Of a stretch of DNA of 64,000 nt, positions 37,158 through 46,090 are shown piece by piece. The position numbers and the translations under genes are program-made. The notes under the pieces were generated by a model. That model saw only the letters and a program-made list of their open reading frames with translations, was not told the origin of the DNA and ran no database searches. Location of the stretch: NCBI RefSeq assembly GCF_001750105.1, contig NZ_CP014143.1, positions 682,001 to 746,000 of the forward strand, written 5' to 3'. Source of the stretch: Microbulbifer aggregans (GTDB lineage: Bacteria; Pseudomonadota; Gammaproteobacteria; Pseudomonadales; Cellvibrionaceae). Each line of letters begins with the position of its first letter. Positions within the stretch are counted from its first letter, which is position 1.

Positions 37158-38084
37158 ATGCACGATCAATCTCGCCGCCAATTTCTCAGCATGCTAACGG
37201 CTGCAAGCGCAGGTGCTCTCCTTCCTGTCGCTCAGAGTTTCGCGGTAGAGCAAGAACCCTGGTTCAGGATCTCTCTCGCCCAGTGGTCCCTGCACCGCGC
37301 CTTTCAAAATCGGACAGCCAACCCGCAAGACTTTCCCCGCCTGGCGAGGCGATTATTCGATATCGATGGTGTGGAGTACGTCAACCAATTCTACTCAGAC
37401 AACTACAGCGCCGCACTGACCCGTAAACTGCAACAGCAGGCGGATGGCGAAGGCGTACAGAGCCTATTGATCATGGTTGACGGTGAGGGGGATATCGGTG
37501 CGGAAACCGATGCGGCGCGCAAGCAGACCGTAGCGCGACACCAGCGCTGGGCAGAAATGGCAAAAGAACTCGACTGCCATTCGATACGCGTCAACGCGCA
37601 CAGTCACGGCAGCTACGACGAACAGATGAAGAAGGCCGCCGACGGCCTGCACCTGCTGGGCGAATACTGTGAAGGACTCGGACTCAACGTATTGGTAGAG
37701 AACCACGGCGGACTGTCATCCAACGGCGAGTGGCTCTCCGGCGTCATGCGGCTCGCCGACCACCCGCGTGTGGGCACGCTGCCAGATTTTGGCAACTTCC
37801 ATATCGATCGCGAGAATGGCCTCACCTACGATCGCTACCGCGGTGTCCGCGAGCTGATGCCCTGGGCCAAGGCCATCAGCGCCAAGAGCTACGACTTCGA
37901 TGAAAATGGAGAAGCCGTGCAGACCGACTTCCAGCGCATGCTGGACATCGTCCGCACGGCCGGTTATCGCGGTTGGGTTGGGATCGAATATGAGGGTAAC
38001 CGGCTGAGCGAGATCGAGGGAATCGAAAAAACTCTGGCATTACTGCAGCGGATGCAGCGCGGCGGCCAAAACCGATTTTTATAG
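37158..38084 (+). CDS. Tat-exported TIM-barrel protein, sugar phosphate isomerase/epimerase-like
   Basis: 308 residues. The N-terminus carries a twin-arginine signal (QSRRQFLSMLTAASAGALL), so the folded protein is exported. The mature part matches the xylose-isomerase-like TIM barrel (AP endonuclease 2 superfamily): ISLAQWSLHRAF, VEYVNQFYSDNY, LNVLVENHGGLSSNG (metal Glu), LPDFGNFHI (metal Asp/His) and WVGIEYEG (metal Glu). The expected metal ligands are all present. The substrate is unknown; exported members of this family usually act on sugars or sugar derivatives. Confidence 0.86.
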   Translation: MHDQSRRQFLSMLTAASAGALLPVAQSFAVEQEPWFRISLAQWSLHRAFQNRTANPQDFPRLARRLFDIDGVEYVNQFYSDNYSAALTRKLQQQADGEGVQSLLIMVDGEGDIGAETDAARKQTVARHQRWAEMAKELDCHSIRVNAHSHGSYDEQMKKAADGLHLLGEYCEGLGLNVLVENHGGLSSNGEWLSGVMRLADHPRVGTLPDFGNFHIDRENGLTYDRYRGVRELMPWAKAISAKSYDFDENGEAVQTDFQRMLDIVRTAGYRGWVGIEYEGNRLSEIEGIEKTLALLQRMQRGGQNRFL

Positions 38085-38162
38085 GAATTTCTCAAGGAAT
38101 TGAACGAGGGCGCCTGCAAAAGCCGCACCCAACTGAAAGCAGAACCCCGATCTAGCGGTTAG

Positions 38163-39164
38163 TCACTTACACCGCGCTCGGTATGTACTAGGCGCCTCAC
38201 CAAACCATTCCCGGAACGCGCGCGTAAAAGCGCCCGCATCGGAGTAGCCAAGCATAAAGGCTATCTCCGTCACGCTTGGGCTATCCTCCCGAAGATATTG
38301 CTGAGCGAGATCTATGCGGGTTTCCTTCAATAACTGGCGGAATGTCGTTCCATTTTGGGTCAGTTTCCGATGCAGGGTTCGAGTCGGGCAATCGACCGCC
38401 TCCGCAATTTTTTCCAACGCCAGAACCCCAGTTGGCAACTGTCGCTGAATCTCCAAACGCACTTTGGTCACGATATCCGCCTCGTGCCGAGATGCCATGG
38501 CTCGGGCAAGCAGGGCATCATGGCGCTCAAGAATTCCGGAATGTGCTGTTGGCAATCTCTGTTCAGCAAGCTCCCGGCGGATATAGACAGCGTCGCAGGG
38601 CGCATCGAACTGAACATCCACACCAAAATAGTCATCCCAGACAGACCGATCCACGGGTGCAGGCCGGGACATAGATACTGAAGCGGGCACGAAAGATTCG
38701 CCGTATTGCAGACGACATAAGCGCACTAACCCTGCAAGAGTCGAGTCCATCTGAATCCACTTGAATGAGCAGTCCCCACTGCGCTGGTAGATCAAACCGA
38801 CTCGATCACCTTCGCCGGCAAAACGTGCATCCAGATCATCGATCAAAAGACGACAGTAGTTTTCACTGATCTGAAAACCCGCAAGCAGTGTCGGAATGGC
38901 CATCCAGGCATGCCCCAGGATATGGAGATGACTTGGGTGCATGACTGAGCCCGAACGAATACCTACGGCTTCATCATCAATTTCCTCAAGCACTTTGCCG
39001 ATAATGCCGTAGTAAACCTCCACCGAAATATGCGCATCCACAGGCAGCTCCAGCTCAGGACGGTATAGCGAGGCCGGTATGAAGGTGCGGGGATCAATGC
39101 GATAGCTCTCGATTACTCGCCAAACAAGACCAAGCAGCGCGGCATTGACTGATAACGTTTTCAT
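38163..39164 (-). CDS. AraC-family transcriptional regulator
   Basis: 333 residues. The N-terminal 200 residues match the arabinose-binding-like sensor domain of OruR/ArgR-type AraC regulators (PF12625). The C-terminal 95 residues hold the double helix-turn-helix: ALEKIAEAVDCPTRTLHRKL...GTTFRQLLKETRIDLAQQYLR and the second helix pair SVTEIAFMLGYSDAGAFTRAFREWFG. It is convergent with the Tat-exported TIM-barrel gene and divergent from the secreted protein at 39.4 kb, either of which could be a target, but no operator was recognised. Confidence 0.92.
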   Translation of the reverse strand: MKTLSVNAALLGLVWRVIESYRIDPRTFIPASLYRPELELPVDAHISVEVYYGIIGKVLEEIDDEAVGIRSGSVMHPSHLHILGHAWMAIPTLLAGFQISENYCRLLIDDLDARFAGEGDRVGLIYQRSGDCSFKWIQMDSTLAGLVRLCRLQYGESFVPASVSMSRPAPVDRSVWDDYFGVDVQFDAPCDAVYIRRELAEQRLPTAHSGILERHDALLARAMASRHEADIVTKVRLEIQRQLPTGVLALEKIAEAVDCPTRTLHRKLTQNGTTFRQLLKETRIDLAQQYLREDSPSVTEIAFMLGYSDAGAFTRAFREWFGEAPSTYRARCK

Positions 39165-39405
39165 ATTTTCTTTACTGCCGGTGAGTGGCCGAATTCATCA
39201 ACACCCTGGCCACCACTGCACAGCGCCGAAGATATTTCTCTCATAACCTTTATCTCTGTCGAGACTGGAAATAAAGCATCTACTTAATATGCCGACAATT
39301 GGCTCGACAACCAAGGACTACAGAAGGAATACAGACAAAATAGATGACCAGTCTGGGGAAAGGAGTCCAACCAATAATAATGAAACCCACAAACAGGAGG
39401 TCTCT

Positions 39406-40041
39406 GTGACCAACACAAAACGCAATGGTTTTCGCGGTCTTGTGTTTCTTGCCTCAATCATCACGATGATGAGCATGAACGTCGCCTACGCGAACAAATC
39501 AGAAAAACATAACTTACTGGAACTCATGAAGCACTCTGAGTCAATTCTCGTTGGCACGGTAAAAGACAAAGAGGATGGATTCCAGAATGGCCTGCCCTTT
39601 ACTGAAATCACTATCAAGGTGGGACAGAACATCAAGGGTGACAAAGGTGAGGAATATAGTTTCCGCCAGTTCGGTTTGATCAAACCGAAACCTACCGGTG
39701 ATGGGCGTATCAACATGATGGTCACCCCCGCTGGCTGGCCCACATACAGTGTCGGTGAGAACGTTCTGCTTTTTTTGCACGCCCCCGCCTCTAAAACCGG
39801 GTTTCAGACCACTGCCGGCCTCACCCAGGGCAAATTCCTGATTCGCGCCAACAACATCAGCAATGGCCTCAATAACGACGAGCTGTTCGCCGGCATCAAA
39901 TTCAATCGCTCACTGAAAAAGAACCACCAGGATCTGGTCAACCAGCCAGGCGGTGCCTATGCAGCGCAAGACTTCCTGTCTTTGGTCCGAACTGCAGTGG
40001 AAGAAAAATGGATCGAAAATGGAGTAATGACCAATGAATAA
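39406..40041 (+). CDS. Secreted protein of unknown function paired with a matrixin-type protease
   Basis: 211 residues. I place the start at the GTG at 39406 because a perfect AGGAGG lies five bases before it and it gives a proper signal peptide (LVFLASIITMMSMNVAYA-NK). The frame is open further upstream without a good start. The mature protein has ESILVGTVKD, TEITIKVGQNIKGDKGEEY and SVGENVLLFLHAP, a pattern I associate with small secreted proteins encoded next to bacterial matrixins. The gene's end overlaps the protease ATG by eight bases, so the pair is translationally coupled. A chaperone, inhibitor or substrate role is inference. Confidence 0.8.
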   Translation: MTNTKRNGFRGLVFLASIITMMSMNVAYANKSEKHNLLELMKHSESILVGTVKDKEDGFQNGLPFTEITIKVGQNIKGDKGEEYSFRQFGLIKPKPTGDGRINMMVTPAGWPTYSVGENVLLFLHAPASKTGFQTTAGLTQGKFLIRANNISNGLNNDELFAGIKFNRSLKKNHQDLVNQPGGAYAAQDFLSLVRTAVEEKWIENGVMTNE

Positions 40042-42595
40042 TTCCAAGAAAACATTCCTCCAATCAGCACTCGCCGCAAGCATCCTGTCAGCAACTGCTT
40101 CCACCATGGCTTACGGTCCGCTCTATGTATACGACTACGAAAAAGGCACGCCCTATCGCTGGGATGTGAGCTCGCCGGTCAAGGTCTATACCGATGGCGG
40201 CAACTATGCATCAGGGACGGTGAATTTGTACGTAAGCACACCGGAGACCTGTAACGAGGATGGAAACTGGCAGTGCGGCTACGTTGAAGAGCTGTATGTC
40301 GAGTTCACCAACGAGCAGGGCGTGGAGCGTATCCGGGATGCACTGGCGTCGTGGTCCAACGTTCCCACCTCCAGCTTCCAGGCCGAAGTAGCCGGCAGCT
40401 TTGCCGATATCGGCATCGGCGGGGGTGATGGGGATATTACCGGCGCGGCCGAGGAATTCAGCACAGACGGCAACGGTAACGTGATTCATGAAATCATCGG
40501 CACCGTGAACAACGGTGGCATCCATGTCATGTTCGACGAAACCGGCTCTGTCATGCGCGACGTCATGGGCGCACCCAGTGGTGTACTCGGCATTGCCTCA
40601 CCCGAATGGGCCGATGAGGAAACCGGTGTCATCACAGAAGGCTGGGCAGTCATGGGCGGGGCCAGCACCTATTACAATGACACCGACCTAAAACAGATGA
40701 GTGGTGTTATCACCCATGAGCTGGGTCACTCTTTCAACCTGGCGCATACGCAGACCAACGGTCATCTCATCATGTACAGCGGCTACGGTGCGCTGACCGC
40801 AGGGCCCCGGGACTGTTCTGCGCACCCTCTGACCGGCGGCGAATACCGTTTGCCGTTCCCGCAGGAATCTGCACCGACAACTACCGATATCTCGGTCATG
40901 TATCCGTATATCAACACCAACCCGGAAAGCAGTGGCGCCACCGGCGGTCAGCAGGCAACAGCCTCGACCAGGGAGGATTACGCAGCGATATCCTCAATCT
41001 ATCCCGCCAGCAGCTTTACTGCCGAGACCGGCACGATCAAGGGCAAGGTCAATTACGCCTTCAGCAAGGAGGGTATTATTGGGCTGAATATTGTTGCTCG
41101 TAATATCGACAACCCCTGGCAAGATGCCATTACCGCAATGACCGGGGATTGGAATGACGGTCATCCTGATGCTGCACAGGGTACCGGCGAGTATGTACTG
41201 CAAGGTCTCACCCCGGGGGCGAGCTATGTAGTCCACATCGAAAAGATTTTCGCCGGTGGTTTCCCGACACCTCAGGTTGGCTTGCCCGGACCGTCGGAGT
41301 ATTACAACGGCAACGGCGAGAGTGATGATGCCGTGCAGGATGACGCCTGCGCCTATACACCTGTAGTTGCCGGTGCCGGCCAGGTTGTGGAGAACATCGA
41401 TATCCAGATGAATGGCATGAAGGACACGCCGCAACTCATTACCTACCCGGCCCCCAATGCCACTGAAATCACTGCAAACGGCCAGTTCATGGGTGGTGAC
41501 ATCATCAACTGGTATGGGCAGGCACTGAGCTGGATCCACAACGACGGCAATGACGAATACACCATCCTGGAGATGGGCGGCATTGCCGTCAGCGATAATG
41601 GCTCTGTTGTCGCCGGACGCGTGGCCCAGAACAATTCCTACCTCCCGGCGCGCTATACGAAGGGCCGCGGTATCGAAGTGCTCCCCAGTGCTGGCAATAG
41701 TGGCTGCGACCAGGGTGGCGGGATACTTGAAACGTATTCCAACTTCGCCATTTCCCCGGATGGCCGCACCATGGGGGGGTTCCTCTGGAACTGCGATAAC
41801 TCCGCAGAGTACGACAACTTCCAGGTCTCCGCAGCCACCTACGATGAAGAGAACGGCTGGACGATCCTCGATAGCCACAAGGACAACAATAGCTCGCGCA
41901 TCAACGCACTCTCCAACACTGGTATCGCCGTCGGCTGGGAATCCGATTCTTCTTCTGGCTTGTGGCAGGGGCGAGTTTGGAAAGACGGTCAGGAGATCAA
42001 CTTGAAGGAGGCCGCACCAGCCGGTGTCCAGTTCGTTGGAGAGGCCACCGCAGTGAGCACAGATGGCACCTGGGTCTCCGGCATCGATGCCTATGACGCC
42101 GAATGGAGACCTGATCAGTACGTGTACAATACCCAGACTGGGGATTTTACGCTACTGAATATCCGCGAAGCCTGCCCCTGGTGGGACTGGTTCTGCTTCG
42201 GTGAGAAGGCCTTCAATCCCTACGACATTGCCGACGATGGCACCCTGGTTGGCGCCATTGGCACCGCGGCTGGCGCCGGAGCAATGATTGTGTCGGAAGC
42301 TCTGGGTGGCGAGCACAGGCTGGGTGACCTCCTGCGAGGCCAGGGTGTGATCAATGCAGCGGACCTCGAAGTTGCATCTACTGCAACCGGGATTTCCACA
42401 AACGGCAAACACATCGTGGGCTGGGCAGCTCTGGAGAATGCCTTTGGCTCATTCAAACTCACACTGGATCAGCTGTTTGTGTGCAAAAACGAAAAAACAC
42501 TCAAGGTTGGTTACCCTGAAGGGGTCTCCGCTCAATTGAAGACCGGCGCTACTCTGGGTATGTGTGAAGCTGACTTACCGAAGCAGTACAAGTAA
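40034..42595 (+). CDS. Secreted matrixin-like metzincin protease with C-terminal repeat domain
   Basis: 853 residues with a signal peptide (to about MAYG). The zinc site is His228-Glu-Leu-Gly-His232-Ser-Phe-Asn-Leu-Ala-His238, the metzincin spacing with Asn in place of the usual Gly. A Met-turn candidate is TTDISVMYPYI about 65 residues later. After residue 330 a transthyretin/CarbopepD-like region follows (GTIKGKVNY...GLNIVARNI). From about residue 480 there are repeats with ISPDGRTMGG, VSTDGTWVSG and ISTNGKHIVGWA cores, like HAF-type repeats of extracellular proteins. It is predicted to be exported and to cleave extracellular protein. It is co-translated with the preceding gene and followed by a strong terminator. 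Confidence 0.87.
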   Translation: MNNSKKTFLQSALAASILSATASTMAYGPLYVYDYEKGTPYRWDVSSPVKVYTDGGNYASGTVNLYVSTPETCNEDGNWQCGYVEELYVEFTNEQGVERIRDALASWSNVPTSSFQAEVAGSFADIGIGGGDGDITGAAEEFSTDGNGNVIHEIIGTVNNGGIHVMFDETGSVMRDVMGAPSGVLGIASPEWADEETGVITEGWAVMGGASTYYNDTDLKQMSGVITHELGHSFNLAHTQTNGHLIMYSGYGALTAGPRDCSAHPLTGGEYRLPFPQESAPTTTDISVMYPYINTNPESSGATGGQQATASTREDYAAISSIYPASSFTAETGTIKGKVNYAFSKEGIIGLNIVARNIDNPWQDAITAMTGDWNDGHPDAAQGTGEYVLQGLTPGASYVVHIEKIFAGGFPTPQVGLPGPSEYYNGNGESDDAVQDDACAYTPVVAGAGQVVENIDIQMNGMKDTPQLITYPAPNATEITANGQFMGGDIINWYGQALSWIHNDGNDEYTILEMGGIAVSDNGSVVAGRVAQNNSYLPARYTKGRGIEVLPSAGNSGCDQGGGILETYSNFAISPDGRTMGGFLWNCDNSAEYDNFQVSAATYDEENGWTILDSHKDNNSSRINALSNTGIAVGWESDSSSGLWQGRVWKDGQEINLKEAAPAGVQFVGEATAVSTDGTWVSGIDAYDAEWRPDQYVYNTQTGDFTLLNIREACPWWDWFCFGEKAFNPYDIADDGTLVGAIGTAAGAGAMIVSEALGGEHRLGDLLRGQGVINAADLEVASTATGISTNGKHIVGWAALENAFGSFKLTLDQLFVCKNEKTLKVGYPEGVSAQLKTGATLGMCEADLPKQYK

Positions 42596-42617
42596 AGAAA
42601 ACCCATTCTTTACTGAC

Positions 42618-42646
42618 AAAAAAGGTGGCCATTGGCCACCTTTTTT
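42618..42646. terminator. Terminator between convergent genes
   Basis: GGTGGCC/GGCCACC with an ATT loop is flanked by six A before and six T after, so it should stop transcription from both sides: the matrixin unit and the PaiB/VOC operon. Confidence 0.9.
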
Positions 42647-42739
42647 ATTGCTCCACAAAAATCTGGATTTGCCGCAGAGAAAGTAAACGCATCCATTAGT
42701 CTCTCTTTGCGCCACGCAATCATTTACTTTGCTTTCTGA

Positions 42740-43120
42740 TCAGGGCATCCGGTGAAGAGCACAGATCTTGTTCCCGGCCGGATCACGCAGATAGGCGAGA
42801 TACAGTTTCATGCCCGCTCCTTCGCGTATGCCGGGCGGATCCTCACAGGCTGCTCCACCATTGGCCAGTCCTGCCTCATGCCAGGCGTCAGCAGCTTCGG
42901 GATTCTCTACAGAAAAACCGATCGTGCTGCCATTGCCATGAGAGGCCGGCTCTCCATCAATGGGCTTGGTGAGCGCAAAAACGCCGTCTTTGCCAAAATA
43001 GAAACAGCGCCCCTTGTCATCGATCACACCGGGCTTATAGCCCAGCTTTTCCAGGATCGCGTCATAAAATTTCTTCGATTGCTCGATATCATTAGCACCG
43101 ATCATCACGTGACTAAACAT
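42740..43120 (-). CDS. VOC-family (glyoxalase/bleomycin-resistance fold) protein
   Basis: 126 residues. The paired beta-alpha-beta-beta-beta modules of the vicinal oxygen chelate fold are visible: MFSHVMIGANDIEQSKKFYDAILEKLGY at the start and YLAYLRDPAGNKICALHR at the end, where Asp-Pro-x-Gly-Asn is characteristic. Conserved His and Glu positions for metal are only partly present, so catalysis is uncertain. Its ATG overlaps the stop of the PaiB-like gene by eight bases (ATGTTTAG). Confidence 0.88.
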   Translation of the reverse strand: MFSHVMIGANDIEQSKKFYDAILEKLGYKPGVIDDKGRCFYFGKDGVFALTKPIDGEPASHGNGSTIGFSVENPEAADAWHEAGLANGGAACEDPPGIREGAGMKLYLAYLRDPAGNKICALHRMP

Positions 43121-43697
43121 TGTACTTCTCCATTACTTCAGCCAATTCATTGGAACCCAGCTCCTTCAACTGGGAAATAACTCCCTGCCGATCTTCCGCC
43201 GAGCGATTCTGACTCAACTTATAGGTACACTGGACCTCAGATATGTTGATTTCAACCCCCATAATCGCCCCGAGCATCAGTTCTTCGTAGTCCCCACGCC
43301 ATTCTTGCCCGATCGCGCCTTCATATTTTTGAGACAGCCTATCAACCACTTGCTTTAACCTTTCTCTGCAATCAAACACCAGGGCACGCCCGTAGATGTG
43401 TACGGCCTGATAATTCCATGTGGGCACACCAGGCTTCTCATACCAGCTTGGGGAGATGTAGCCATGATGCCCCTGTAGCGTCACCAGTACTTCCTGCCCA
43501 TGCAAGTCAGTGCACTGAGGATTGGACCGAGCCAGATGGCCAAGCAGTATTGCCCGCTCTTCCGAGAGCAAGAACGGCATGTGCGTGGAGGTCAAGCGGC
43601 CCGCCACAGAAGAAATCAGTTGCCCAAACCCGTGCTTCTCGACAAATGCGTAGATTTCTTCTTGATCAGTGATCTCGAAGGCTGTCGGGATATACAT
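43113..43697 (-). CDS. FMN-binding negative transcriptional regulator, PaiB-like
   Basis: 194 residues of the PaiB family: MYIPTAFEITDQEEIYAFVEKHGFGQLIS, THMPFLL, GHLARSNPQ, PSWYEKPGVPTWNYQAVHIYGRA and the C-terminal GAIMGVEINISEVQCTYKLSQNRS are the family blocks. The fold is a flavin-reductase-like split barrel that binds FMN. In Bacillus PaiB represses sporulation and protease genes; in Gammaproteobacteria the role is not defined. It is co-translated with the VOC gene. Confidence 0.9.
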   Translation of the reverse strand: MYIPTAFEITDQEEIYAFVEKHGFGQLISSVAGRLTSTHMPFLLSEERAILLGHLARSNPQCTDLHGQEVLVTLQGHHGYISPSWYEKPGVPTWNYQAVHIYGRALVFDCRERLKQVVDRLSQKYEGAIGQEWRGDYEELMLGAIMGVEINISEVQCTYKLSQNRSAEDRQGVISQLKELGSNELAEVMEKYNV

Positions 43698-43753
43698 TGG
43701 CCACCCTTGTGTCTAAATTCCAGCTAATTGCAATCTGCAACGAGTAGCAAGGG

Positions 43754-45484
43754 CTAGGATACAGGCGAAGCCTCTTTGGGCGTGCTGCCTGTACTCCTCT
43801 CCTTTCTCGTGTTGGCATAGCCAGAAAAGACTCTCTTTAATAACGGCACACCCTGTCGCCAGCCGAGCACAGCCTGGGCAGCAACCACACCGCCATACAT
43901 GGCCCCAGCCACACCACAGCTCATGATGTCCTGTCCGGTCAGGTACAGCCCCTTGATCCGGGTCTTGGGCCTCAGCCAGCTCTGACTGAAGCGGCCGGGA
44001 GTATGATCCAGTCCGTAAATCTCGCCCTGTTCGTAAAAGCAGAAATGGCGGGTCGAAAGCGGGGTAGAGAGCTCGTAGTAATCAATCTGGCCGCGCAATT
44101 GCGGGAAATGCCTGTAGAGATGTTCCAGCAAGCGCTGACTGTACGACTCCTTGAGTGCGTCATAATCAGTACCCCGCTTGCCCCATGGCTTGCCCTCCCA
44201 CTGCTCGAACCACTCGTAGGGACCGGGCGCAACGATCTCGATGGTCGCACGATCGGGATAGCGCTCGATGAATGTCGGATCCTTGGCCGAAGGAAAGGAA
44301 ATATATACCAGCGGGATCTCCGATTCGGGATCGCCCATGAACTTTCGGATATCGCCGCTATAGTCAGTGCTCGGATAGAGCCAGTAATTCGTTTTTGGCA
44401 ACCCCAGCTCTTCGGCAGTCTTTCGCAGACCGATATACAAACAGAGATGGGCCATGGACGGCTTTACGGATTGCAGGTCGCGGTGGTAACCGGCATGCTC
44501 CACTGCACTTTCCGGTAATAGCTTTTCAAAGGTGTTGAAGACGCCTGTATTCGAAATCACCGTCGGAGCAGTAATCTCGGTACCGTCCTTCATGCGCACA
44601 CCACAGGCCCGGTTACCCTCCATGAGGATGGTATCCACTTCGGCATAGGTGAAGACCTCTCCCCCGGCTGACTGTATGCCGGGGATTATCGTGGCAGCGA
44701 TCTGACTGGCGCCACCGATCGGATAATAGCCCCCATATAAATAGTGCTTCACGATCAGCGCATGAATGATAAAACTGCCCTCTTTGGGCGGCATTCCGTT
44801 GTCACCCCACTGACCGGTCAAAGCGGCGATCAGCCGCTCATTATCAGTCAGCTCACGCAAGGCCTCGTAGGTAGTCTTGTTCAGATATGCGGGGAGACGC
44901 CAATTTTTCCAGGCTGAAAGCAGTGGCGCAAACCAGCCCGGCAATAGTTTTTCCAGAGTCAGAATCCGCATCGCTTTTCCGACCGAGGCCACTCGATCCA
45001 GATAACGCTCCAGCGTTTTCTGTTCTCCGGGAAAATGCTCAAGCATGCCCGCAATAAATTCGTCACGACCTGCGCGCAGGTCATACTGATTGTCGCCGAT
45101 ACAGAGACGGTCATAAGTACTGTCCATCGGCGCCCATTGCAGCTGGCCACCGGAGAGGAAGTCGAACAACCTGCGGGTCATCGTCGGGTGCGCGCCCACA
45201 TCCCCGATGTAATGCACCCCCACATCCCACTCATAGCCATTGCGCTCATAGGCGTGGGTAAAGCCACCAGCCGTATAATGCTGCTCCAACACCAGAACCT
45301 TCTTCCCGGCCGCACTGAGCAGCGCAGCCGTTGTCAGGCCACCAATACCGGAGCCTATTACGATGGCATCATAGGGGCCGTCCAGGCGATTTGAGCGATA
45401 ACGCCTTCCTATGCGTGTAGAGGCGCCACGACGGGGGAGAGAGGTATGAGTCTCACGATCGGACATTTGGGCTTCTCTTGTCAT
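43754..45484 (-). CDS. FAD-dependent oxidoreductase, retinol saturase/carotenoid isomerase-like
   Basis: About 576 residues from the ATG at 45484, which has GGAGGG seven bases upstream; the frame is open 14 codons further. The FAD-binding Rossmann motif is AIVIGSGIGGLTTAALLSAAGKKVLVLEQH, followed by the family block YTAGGFTHAYERNGYEWDVGVHYIGD. The C-terminal GLYLTGQDIMSCGVAGAMYGG motif is typical of the CrtI/CrtISO/RetSat family. These enzymes desaturate, isomerise or saturate polyenes or related lipids. No carotenoid genes are adjacent, so the substrate is open. The N-terminal 35 residues are basic and poorly conserved-looking. Confidence 0.88.
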   Translation of the reverse strand: MTREAQMSDRETHTSLPRRGASTRIGRRYRSNRLDGPYDAIVIGSGIGGLTTAALLSAAGKKVLVLEQHYTAGGFTHAYERNGYEWDVGVHYIGDVGAHPTMTRRLFDFLSGGQLQWAPMDSTYDRLCIGDNQYDLRAGRDEFIAGMLEHFPGEQKTLERYLDRVASVGKAMRILTLEKLLPGWFAPLLSAWKNWRLPAYLNKTTYEALRELTDNERLIAALTGQWGDNGMPPKEGSFIIHALIVKHYLYGGYYPIGGASQIAATIIPGIQSAGGEVFTYAEVDTILMEGNRACGVRMKDGTEITAPTVISNTGVFNTFEKLLPESAVEHAGYHRDLQSVKPSMAHLCLYIGLRKTAEELGLPKTNYWLYPSTDYSGDIRKFMGDPESEIPLVYISFPSAKDPTFIERYPDRATIEIVAPGPYEWFEQWEGKPWGKRGTDYDALKESYSQRLLEHLYRHFPQLRGQIDYYELSTPLSTRHFCFYEQGEIYGLDHTPGRFSQSWLRPKTRIKGLYLTGQDIMSCGVAGAMYGGVVAAQAVLGWRQGVPLLKRVFSGYANTRKERSTGSTPKEASPVS

Positions 45485-45600
45485 TATTCTGCCCTCCACT
45501 CTAGTGACAGCTTGGGGCATACGCAATTACCAGTCCGCGCCAAAGCCTTGACCTTGGCTACACTTCCCTTCTCGGTTTTACCCTGATCAAGGAGGGGAAT

Positions 45601-46023
45601 GTGAAGGTACTCTACACGGCAGTTGCCACAGCGACCGAAGGCCGTGATGGCAGGGCCAGGTCCGATGATAGAAGACTGGAAGTTGAACTGAGTGTGCCCG
45701 AGGAAATGGGCGGCGATGGCGGTACAGGCACCAATCCTGAGCAGATGTTTGCTGCCGGCTACGCGGCCTGTTTTATCGGGGCGATGAAGTTCGTGGCCGA
45801 CAAGGAGAATATCGATGTACCTGAAGATGTCAGCGTGTGTGCCAAAGTGGGCATCGGTCCCAAGGACAAAGGCTTCGGGCTCGACATCGACCTCCACATC
45901 GAGCTACCGGGTATGAACAAGGGCGATGCAGAAAAGATCGCCAACCGCGCCCACGAAGAGGTCTGCCCCTATTCCAATGCGACTCGCGGCAATGTGGATG
46001 TGCGACTGCACATCAACTGCTGA
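45601..46023 (+). CDS. ohr: Organic hydroperoxide resistance protein (Ohr, OsmC family)
   Basis: 140 residues from a GTG preceded by AGGAGGGG. The two redox cysteines of Ohr are present: peroxidatic Cys57 in GYAACFIGAMKF and resolving Cys122 in EEVCPYSNATRGNVDV. An extra Cys80 is in an exposed strand. Ohr reduces organic and lipid hydroperoxides using lipoylated proteins. OhrR, the usual MarR-type repressor, is not encoded next door. It is divergent from the FAD oxidoreductase gene and convergent with hutG. Confidence 0.93.
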   Translation: MKVLYTAVATATEGRDGRARSDDRRLEVELSVPEEMGGDGGTGTNPEQMFAAGYAACFIGAMKFVADKENIDVPEDVSVCAKVGIGPKDKGFGLDIDLHIELPGMNKGDAEKIANRAHEEVCPYSNATRGNVDVRLHINC

Positions 46024-46090
46024 CGCAGCTCCACAAGGCCTCCCCCAGACCTATGGAGTAGAGCCAGGCGGGTGAAACCCCGGCCTGGTC

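Noticed and set aside
46064..46088. CCAGGC/GCCTGG inverted repeat between ohr and hutG as a terminator
   Set aside because: The stem is interrupted and no T tract follows on either strand.
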